A stretch of DNA of 64,000 nt, taken from Brevibacillus dissolubilis. Lineage in GTDB: Bacteria > Bacillota > Bacilli > Brevibacillales > Brevibacillaceae. Below are positions 49,447 through 57,800 of the stretch, in pieces; within the stretch, counting starts at the first letter, position 1; each line of letters begins with the position of its first letter. The DNA lies in contig NZ_VCNA01000002.1 in the NCBI RefSeq assembly GCF_006170445.1, forward strand, positions 186,001 to 250,000. The letters are read 5' to 3'. Both the position numbers and the translations under genes were made by a program. The notes below the pieces were generated by a model. It saw nothing but the letters and a program-made list of their open reading frames with translations, made no database searches and was not told where the DNA came from.

Positions 49447-49867
49447 CACATACAAAGTCTCCGTAAGCCACGTTCTGTTCTTCCCCGTGCTTCAAGTGGA
49501 TTATCCATCCTCGCACATGAGAGGAGAATCATCTATCTTACAGCCCCTTTGCCGGCTGTACCGCTCATCCGTTCCGATTTTCCGTCCGAGCGGTTCCCCT
49601 ACCAAATTTGGGTTTCACGCAGATGGGGTTTACCTCGTTCCACTCTCCCAGTTTCCTGGGAGATTACGTCTCTGTGGCACTTTCAAGGTAGTAGGGACAT
49701 ATCCCGTAGGACGTAGCCCCGTTCCCTGCCGTCAGTCTGATGAACAGACTGCCCGAAGTTATTAGCTTCGGCATCCGAACTCCAAGCATCTCAGCTTGGG
49801 CGTGCGTGGACTTTCCTCAAGACCGCCTGGAAGCGATCCTGCGATTCTCTTCGCAACTTTGTATGTG
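49447..49867 (-). ncRNA. rnpB: RNase P RNA, bacterial class B
   Basis: Catalytic RNA of RNase P, which cuts the 5' leader from tRNA precursors. On the minus strand the conserved GAGGAAAGTCC, the GCCACAG core, the AACCCAAATTTGGTAGGGG segment and the 3' GAACAGAACGTGGCTTA all occur in the order seen in the Bacillus subtilis RNA. Ends are set from a perfect 12-bp helix P1 pairing 49856-49867 with 49447-49458, giving about 421 nt. Class B architecture supports a Bacillota host. No protein-coding reading frame across this stretch is credible. Confidence 0.95.
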
Positions 49868-49902
49868 GTTGTTTGTTTGTGTGTTTCAGTGGGTGGACTC
49901 TT

Positions 49903-49932
49903 AATCTATCACAGAGAGATGTGTAAGATCAA
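49903..49932 (-). promoter_or_regulatory. Candidate rnpB promoter
   Basis: Minus-strand TTGATC (49927-49932), 18-nt spacer and TAGATT (49903-49908) with an upstream TG plus one base, ending about 35 nt before the rnpB 5' end. The match is moderate; the position between the chitinase stop and rnpB is right. Confidence 0.4.
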
Positions 49933-49961
49933 ATCCAATTTTTGTATTCCGTTCAAAAGAA

Positions 49962-51674
49962 TTAAGGTGTCAGCTTCGGCAGGCTCGGAATCCACTGTCC
50001 GCAGTTCCCCGCAAGCGGCAGGTTGTTGCACACATATTGTCCTGCGCTGTTTTCGGTCGCGGCTCCTGCTGGCGCTGGCTGATGGACGCGTTGTTTCCAG
50101 AGCTGCCAGAGCATGAAGCCGTCGTTGGCTCTGCCCTTGTTTTTGATATACTTGACCATCGTCTCGACGTTGTAGTACTGGGTCGCCATGTTGTTCTGCC
50201 CGGTCAGCATGTCGGCATCATAGACGGTGCCTGCCGGAGCATTGACCTCAAGCACCGCACCGCCTGCCCCCTCGGGAGCGATCTCCATCCCCATGTTGAT
50301 CGGGCCGTTATAGATCGCGCGGTACGATTCATAGCCTTCACGCGGATCATAGTAATCGCCCGCATCATAGGACATCAGATTGATAAAATCAATTTTGCTG
50401 CCGTGATCCTTCACGACCCTATACATCACCCCGCCGAATGGGGAGCCCCACTGCACTTTCCCCTCTTCAAAGGGCGTGCCCTTGACGTAGTAAGCACCCG
50501 TCGACCAGCCTGCGATGGAGATTTTGAGAGTAGCCCCGCGTGCCTTGATCTCGTTGTAGAGGCTGGAGATGATGCCCGCGACCTCACCGTCCTTGGAGCA
50601 GCTGAACTGCTCGGCTGTCAGCTTGTTACAGCTGTTGCCGTCGGACTCCCAGTCGATGTCGATCCCGCCTGCTCCGAGGTCTAACGCGAGGTCGACCACT
50701 CGTGGAGCATTGAAGCTGGCCCATTGACTGCCTTGGCTATAGGCCCAGCCGCCGACCGAGACCCATGTCTCTGTGCCGCGTGCTTTGAGTGTCGCGATGT
50801 TGTTGCGCAGATCCTGTGCCTGCTGGGCGGTGAACTTTTTCTGGCCGTTGTTGGTTGTCGCCCCTTCGACGAATTCGAATCCAGCCACCGCTTGGTCAAA
50901 TGCATACGAGCCTCTCTGATAAGCAGTATCCGGACGGGCAAAAGCAAGATTGACGTTGGTGATATAGGTCGGAATATTCTCTGGCTTCAGATCATAGATG
51001 CTGGTATTCCATGTACTTGCATATGTGATATATTTACGCCCGGTAGGTTGTGGTGTCGTTCCACCGCTCTGGGTAGTGACGCTGAGCTGGTTGCTGGCCG
51101 CGCTGATATTTCCAGCTGCGTCTTTTGCTTTGACCGTGAAGTTGTACGTCGTGCTGCCAGCCAGGCCGCTGACCGTAGCGGTTGTGCCTGTTACCGTGGT
51201 CGCAAGCGCAGAGCCATTGTAGACGTTGTACCCTGCCACTCCCACATTATCTGTTGAAGCATCCCAAGCCAACGAGACACTGGAGGAAGTAAGCCCTGTT
51301 GAACGCAGATTAGCCGGTGTACTCGGTGGGAGGGTATCCCCACCTGTGCTGGTGCAGTCGCTGATGAATTTCCAAGCGCCCCATTCCCCGCTCAGGTCTG
51401 GACGCTCATTCTGAGTCCACCACTTCGCCTCGTAGATTTTGCCGTTATAATAGACACGATTGCCAGCGGTATAGACCGCAGTCGAGCTCCACACTTGGTA
51501 GCCGCAGGTGTCGGCATCTACCGTGACCGTCGTACTGGCTGCTTCTGCCGGACGCGCTCCCTGCTCCACGGCAAAAGCCATCCCTGGCAACAGACTCATC
51601 ATCATCGTACCGGCAACCGCCATGCTGACCAGCTTCTTGGACGTGCCTGCCTGCTTGGTTCTGAACATGTTCAT
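49962..51674 (-). CDS. Secreted GH18 chitinase with chitin-binding module and Fn3 domain
   Basis: 570 residues. Signal peptide 1-35 ending AFA; a CBM5/12-type aromatic module at about 57-105 (WSSTAVYTAGNRVYYNGKIYEA); an Fn3 domain at about 118-203; GH18 catalytic domain at about 213-540. The catalytic DxDxE is GGIDIDWES with the proton donor Glu near 340, and MSYDAGDY supplies the conserved Tyr-Asp. The first Asp of the longer DxxDxDxE pattern is Gly here. Extracellular hydrolysis of chitin is expected. ATG has AGGAGGGG upstream; a possible TATAAT at 51745-51750 lacks a good -35. No strong terminator was found after the gene, so it may read into rnpB. Confidence 0.93.
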   Translation of the reverse strand: MNMFRTKQAGTSKKLVSMAVAGTMMMSLLPGMAFAVEQGARPAEAASTTVTVDADTCGYQVWSSTAVYTAGNRVYYNGKIYEAKWWTQNERPDLSGEWGAWKFISDCTSTGGDTLPPSTPANLRSTGLTSSSVSLAWDASTDNVGVAGYNVYNGSALATTVTGTTATVSGLAGSTTYNFTVKAKDAAGNISAASNQLSVTTQSGGTTPQPTGRKYITYASTWNTSIYDLKPENIPTYITNVNLAFARPDTAYQRGSYAFDQAVAGFEFVEGATTNNGQKKFTAQQAQDLRNNIATLKARGTETWVSVGGWAYSQGSQWASFNAPRVVDLALDLGAGGIDIDWESDGNSCNKLTAEQFSCSKDGEVAGIISSLYNEIKARGATLKISIAGWSTGAYYVKGTPFEEGKVQWGSPFGGVMYRVVKDHGSKIDFINLMSYDAGDYYDPREGYESYRAIYNGPINMGMEIAPEGAGGAVLEVNAPAGTVYDADMLTGQNNMATQYYNVETMVKYIKNKGRANDGFMLWQLWKQRVHQPAPAGAATENSAGQYVCNNLPLAGNCGQWIPSLPKLTP

Positions 51675-51809
51675 ACCTACCCCTCCTGATATGTAAGCCT
51701 TTCCATTATTTTCATATAATCTGATTCGTCTGAAAAGGAAGAAAATTATACAGAGAGGGGATAAAATCTTCTATCTTCCTATAAAAAGAACACAGCTGTA
51801 TCCAAGCAA

Positions 51810-51843
51810 GAAAAAAGCTGCCCCGCGCTGGAGCAGCCTTTTT
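51810..51843 (-). terminator. Rho-independent terminator after the RHS-type gene
   Basis: Fourteen paired bases flank a four-base loop, with A-rich and T-rich ends on both sides. It lies about 50 nt after the stop of the large RHS-type gene and before the chitinase promoter region, and its symmetry would let it work in both directions. Confidence 0.85.
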
Positions 51844-51891
51844 CCTTATGGCTTGTTGCCTTAGCTCTTACTGTGTGCCATGGTCAATCCC

Positions 51892-54800
51892 TTACCATTT
51901 AACGGCAAAACACAGCTTATGCTTCGCAATCAAACCTGCCTCTACATTGAGCTTGATATTTTTCCAAGAAGAGAGGCTTTTGATTTTATCCCATGTTTCT
52001 TTTACTTTTTCTTCTTTGATCTCACCCATTTTTTCGGGCTTGAATTCATCCTCCATGGTGGCGAGATCGATCTCTAAAGGCCCAATCGTCAATGGCATCG
52101 TAAATTTGGTGTTGGAGCAGACACTGCCGCCATTGCCGATTGCCTTCATGTCGTACACTTCTTTGGCTTCCAGCTCGAGCAGACCGACTCCAGCCTTAAA
52201 GCCTGCTTCCGCTGTCCAGCTCTCGTTTTCCGGAAGCTCGCCGAATGGTTCTACTTCCAGCTCGGCTCCAACACCGATACCACCCTCAGCACAACCACCG
52301 AAGCCTTCCGTGTTCAGGCACCAGCTACCGCCCACACCGATCACGACAGAAATCCCACCGCCCATGCAGAAACGGCCACAAGGGTCACGGAGCAGGGTTG
52401 GGTTGTTGTTGACATAGCCATACAGATTGGCTTGCTCGGAGTCGAACAGAATCAGGTCACGTGCGGTCCAACGTCCGGACGCCGGATCATAATCACGGCC
52501 ACCGAAGCGGATCAGACCTGTTTTGTCATCGGTAATCCCTCCTGCAAATCCAAGCTCTAGCGCGAACGCTGGGTTGGAATCAGAGAGTTGGACACCGTAG
52601 CTGTCATAGCGAAGCTCTTTGACCACTGTGCCATTCTGATCCAAGACCTGCTGCGGTGTGCCGACCACATCTGTGATGATGTAGTAGCGCTTGCCGCCGC
52701 GCTCCATACCAGTCAAGAGGTTGCGGTCATTATAGAAGTACGAGGTGACCACACCCTGTGGATCGACGGTATGTGTAATTTCGTAGGCATTGATTGGATT
52801 GCCGTAGAGGTATTGGGTCGTACCTGTGCTGTCTTTACGTGCTGTCCGTCGTCCAGCCGCGTCATAGGTGTAGCCGATGGATTCGCCTTGGGCGGTCGCT
52901 TCCAGCAGTTCTCCTCTGGCCGCATAGCGGAACGTATCGGCTCCACGCTGCTTCAGATTGCCGTCTTCGTCGAACTTGTAGGAGACATCTCCCACTTGCT
53001 CCAGCTGATCAAAATCCACATACGTGCTGATCTCTTTGCCGGAACCGGTCACTTCGCGGCTCTTACGGTTTTTGTTGTCGTCGTACTCATAGGTCTCACT
53101 GAATACCTTCCCGTCTGCACCTGTACGTGTCACAGTCTTCAACTGACCATCGTCATCGTACGTGTAGTCGTAGGTCGTGGTGCCCTCTTGATTCACGACG
53201 GTTTTCTGTTCGATGAAGCCACGGGTGTCGAACTTGTAGTCCTCACGATACACCTGCACGCCATTGAGCTTGTAGATGTAAGCATCCACGCGGCCGTATT
53301 CATCGTACTCCATGCTGACATCGAGCGCTTCGTCGTGATACGAGCCAAGACGGTGCCCCGGACCGTCGTAGACGTAGTGGAATGGGCCGTATTGCTTCAA
53401 CGTATTGTCGTCATTCCAGTCAAAGGCAATATCCTGCTCAAACGTACCATACACGTCAGATGTCACCGTCGCATGGATGTTTTTCAGCTTCAGGTCATCG
53501 TAGTACCCAAAATCAAAGGTACCTTGTGCTTCGCCATACCATTCATGGCTTTTCACGGTCAGGCTGTCATCTTCATAGCCGAACTTGATGCCTTGAAGAG
53601 TACCTGATCCGTCTTGCAGCAGACTCTCCACCTTCTCTACACGTCCCATGGTGTTGCCTGGTTCATAGATGTAGCTGCGGTGAATATCTGGGTCATTGAC
53701 ACTGGTAACATTGGAATCGGTCTCATCACGGCCATATTGGATCACGCGGCCGCTTGCCAGCACCGATTTTTCTTTCAGTCCGCCGAGTGTGTACTCCACG
53801 GTAGAGCCTGTCGTCGCCTCTCCCAAGAAGAAGCCTTCGAATTGATCATCCTTGTTGAACGTCTGGTGATAGACCGTACCATCCGGCATGATCACTTTGG
53901 TCATGTTGCCGTTCTTATCGAATTCACGCAGGTACTGCTTGTTGCCCGGAGTGGTGATGCTGGTGATTCGGTTGGCTTCGTCATACCCCAGCGTTTTCGC
54001 ACGTCCGGATTCATCTGTGATCGATTCGATGCGGTTGAGGCTGTCATAGGTGTATTCGATGAATTTGGTTCCTTGGCTTACCTTTTTGGTCCGTCCCTTT
54101 TCATCATACAGGTAGGAGATCGGAGCGATTACGCCGTTGCCCTCTTCCAGCCTGCTGACGCGGTCCTTTTCATCAAACGTAATAATGCTGACTTCATTGT
54201 TGCTGTCTGTTTTGGTCAAGGTGTTGGTGGCGGCATCATAATGCTCTTTCAGCGTTTTTCCATCTACAACTGTGGTTTTGGTCGTTGTTTTCGTGCTGAA
54301 TGGGTCTTTGATGTCAGCCAGTTCTGCCTTGTACTCTACTTTGAGGTTGGTGACTTTGTTGTCTGCTGTGATGAATTGAACCTCGGAGACGCGTGGGACG
54401 GCACTTCCCCAGCGCGGGTCTGTGGTCATTTTAGTGGTTTGCTTGGAGCCGTCTGGATAGCTGATCTCAAGCGTGCCGTCCGGCTTGGTAGTGCTGATGA
54501 TTTTGTTGCCGGCTGCATCTGTGACCGTGGTGCGCTGTGTACCGCTATCCTGCCAGTATTCATAGACAGACTGCTTGTTGTCCGGATCGGTAAAGGTCAC
54601 GGTATGGCCTTTTTCCCCTTCCGTACGGTTCAGTCGCTTGATCCCGCCACGAGGCGTTTCCGCGTAGGTCAGATAGCCTTTTTCATCATAGTCATAGTAG
54701 CTCGTGTTGTTCTCTGGGTCGGTGAACTCTTTCATCAGACCATTGGTGTCGTATTTCATCTTGTGCATCTCACCCGCTGCATTCTCTACAGCAATCAATT

Positions 54801-57800
54801 GGCCGTTCTCCACGGTCAGCACCGTGCGTTGACCATACGGGGAGATGATGGCAGTCGGCACTCCAGCCGCATCACGCTCGATTGTAACGGTCAGATCGTT
54901 GTCATCCTTTATGCTGATCAGGCGTCCGTTGCTGTCATAGGTGAAGTCCATCAGTGTCTTGCCGTTGATCCCATTGAGGGTCTGGAGATGACGGCCTGTT
55001 GCCAGATTGAATACGAATGCCTGGGTACCGTCTGCGCTTGGTACGGTTACGGTGGCGGCAAGTGCTTTTTTGGTCTTTTTGCCAAGTCGGAAATAACGAG
55101 GCTCATCATATTGACCACCCGTATGCGTCGCGATGACCATAGAGCCGTCTGCCGCAACGTCGAGAATGTACATCATCGGATATTCGACAATGACCGTATC
55201 ATCCATACCGCCTGCATTGGATACCTTCGCCAGCTTCGCGAACAGGTCAGGCTCATACATGTGAACAATTCCATCTGCGCTAATCTTGTAGTACTCCTCG
55301 GAGAATTTATCCAAGAAATAGATGTTCCCTTGAGCGTCCATATCGAAGGTCAGTGGAGCGAAAAATACTTCGGTCGCTTTGGCTCCATCATGGATATTTT
55401 CATCGACGAGTGGATATTCATTCCCCGGTGTATACGGTATGGTATCACCTGCGATTACCTTGATCACACCATCCGGGGTGATTTTTTTGATGACAGAGCT
55501 GGTATAGATATAGCCTGTCGGAGAAGCATCATCTGCGATGACTCCTGTTTGAATCGTGTAAATCGAACCATCTGGCCCTATCTCCAGTTCAAAATTCGTG
55601 TTACCGATGTTTTTCTTCGTGGCAGGACCGGATACTTTGCCGTTCATACGCAGGTAATCCAAGCGATCCTCTTTTTTAGGCAGAGACAACTGATAGACAC
55701 GTCCTGCTGTGTCGATCCGTGTGATTACATAATGGAGGTCGACAAAATAAAGACTTCCATCCGGGCCTGCCTCATAGTCGCCGGGATTCGAGAAGCTGAC
55801 TTTGGTGCCAAGCGTACCATCCGGGATACCATCCTCGGACTTCAGGGTACCGCCTCCGGCAAAGTGCGTCCAAGTAGTCTCATTCGGCTTCTTGCGCCAG
55901 ATCTTGCCTTCCTTCGCATATAAGCCGCCGATATACATCGTGCCGTCTGCAGCTACTTCGCTGACCCAGCCCGGTGTACGGCCTGCTACCATCTCTTCGG
56001 TACCATCTGCTTTGATCCGATAGATACCATATGGGGTACTGGTGCCTACTCCATCCGGATCAGCTTTACTGTAATAGAAGTAACCGTCTTTACCGATCAG
56101 GAAGGTACTCCGGTACGAAGGAGCATAGACCCTGCCCATCGTTGACGTCCATTCTTCAAAATTCTGCAAATCGGCATCAGAGAGGAAATCATGGTTGGAG
56201 AGTCTCCAGCCCGCAATCCCCATATCGTCAAACGGATTGACCGGACTCTCGATGTCGCCGTCCCATTTGCGCACGCTCTTGATCTCTTGTCTACCGACTT
56301 GATACGAATTGTTGCCGGAATCAAAAGGAATCCGCGCCCAGATGCGGGCCAAATCCTCTGGCTCTGACCATGATGTAGGCAAAGTGTCTACGGTATTTTT
56401 GTAGTAGTAGTTGATATACGCAACATACGGATGGGTTCCTACCAGAGAACGTCCGTAGGAATCGGTTCCGTCCCATACCACTTCAAATTTCTGATTCGGC
56501 AGGTTCGGGAACGATTTTGCGTATTTTTTTCCTGCTACATAGACTTCTGCATCAATTCTCAGCAGGGAACCAGGTACTTCGCGGTCATTGGTAATCGGGA
56601 CAATGATCGTGTTTTTCGCTTGGTAGCCCTTGTTGGACTTGCTGTCATAGGTGAGATTCAAGCCGGTTCCTTGGATCGGGATCGTCTGACCAAGAGACTG
56701 GTCTCCACAACCGATAATGGAACCCGGCTGTTGCTGCTTACACATCGCTTCTTCTGCGGATTCTGTTTTTTCTTTGTCGTCTGAATCCTTGTCTTGGTCT
56801 TTCTGGTCTTTATTAGCCGGAGTGTATGGTGGATCTTCGGGTGGATCGATGAAATCTTCCGGCAATGCAGCAGATACGTTCACGTTAAAATCATGTGCGG
56901 TAAAATGGTGGGTCGGAACACGCCACACGCTTTGCCCTTCTTTGTAAAGGGTGGCAAGACGGGTACGCTCTTCCACACTCAGTTTGATCCGGTTGAACTT
57001 GTCATCACCGTCCGGCTGGTTGTCGCCATCGACGTCAATCTGGGCGACTCCGTCTGTGATTCCGACGATTTTGATCACGACGCCGTTCGGTTCTGCTTCC
57101 CAGCTTCCTGTGGTCAGGTTGTAGTAGCCATGCGGCATCGCCATACCTGTCGGGAAATTCATGAAGTTGTCTACATAGATATAGACAGGCTGGTTAAAAG
57201 TAACCGAGGTGGCACCGGCAGCGATGGCTTCATCGACAGAGAATTCGGCCGCATAGGTATAGGCCACGAGTGGCGGCAGATTGCCCGGCATCGCTTCTGG
57301 TCCGCGATCGCCCACGGTGTACTCGGTTGCACGTACATTCATCGTGCTAAGATTTTGCGTAGAGCCATCTGGCATCTTCATCTGAGCGGTGGTGCCCGGT
57401 GTGAAGATGATGGTCGCTTGGCGTGTTCCATCCTGATCGGTGACAGGACTGCCTTGGGCGACCTGATACTCGGTTCCATTCACTTGGACAGGAGTTACGT
57501 TGGTGTCGAGCGGCGTCATCACGACATCAGGCAGGACGGTGTAATCTTGTGGATTGGTCTCTGCTTTGCGCTGGATCGTCATGTAGCCTTTCTTTTCATA
57601 CTGAACGGTGATGGCATTCGAGCCATTGGCCGCGATGTCGAACATCCCGTCAGCACGGCTGTAGGTGCGGCCCACTTCGTTTTGATGCAGGACCGTTACC
57701 TTCACTCCCGGCAGTGCTTCTCCAGAAGTGTTCAGAACCTTTCCTTTCAGGACAACAATGCGATCTTCATCAATAGAGCCTGGTTGCATATCCAACTGGA

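Noticed and set aside
49200-49516. Short minus-strand frames between the regulator and rnpB
   Set aside because: They run through the inverted repeat, the rnpB terminator and part of rnpB itself; composition is Arg/Ser-rich and not protein-like.
51745-51750. TATAAT upstream of the chitinase as a listed promoter
   Set aside because: The -10 is perfect but no acceptable -35 lies at 16-18 nt, so it is mentioned only in the chitinase entry.
53614-55923. 769-codon plus-strand open frame opposite the RHS-type gene
   Set aside because: It mirrors the YD repeats and propeller on the other strand, has no ribosome site and no recognisable domain.
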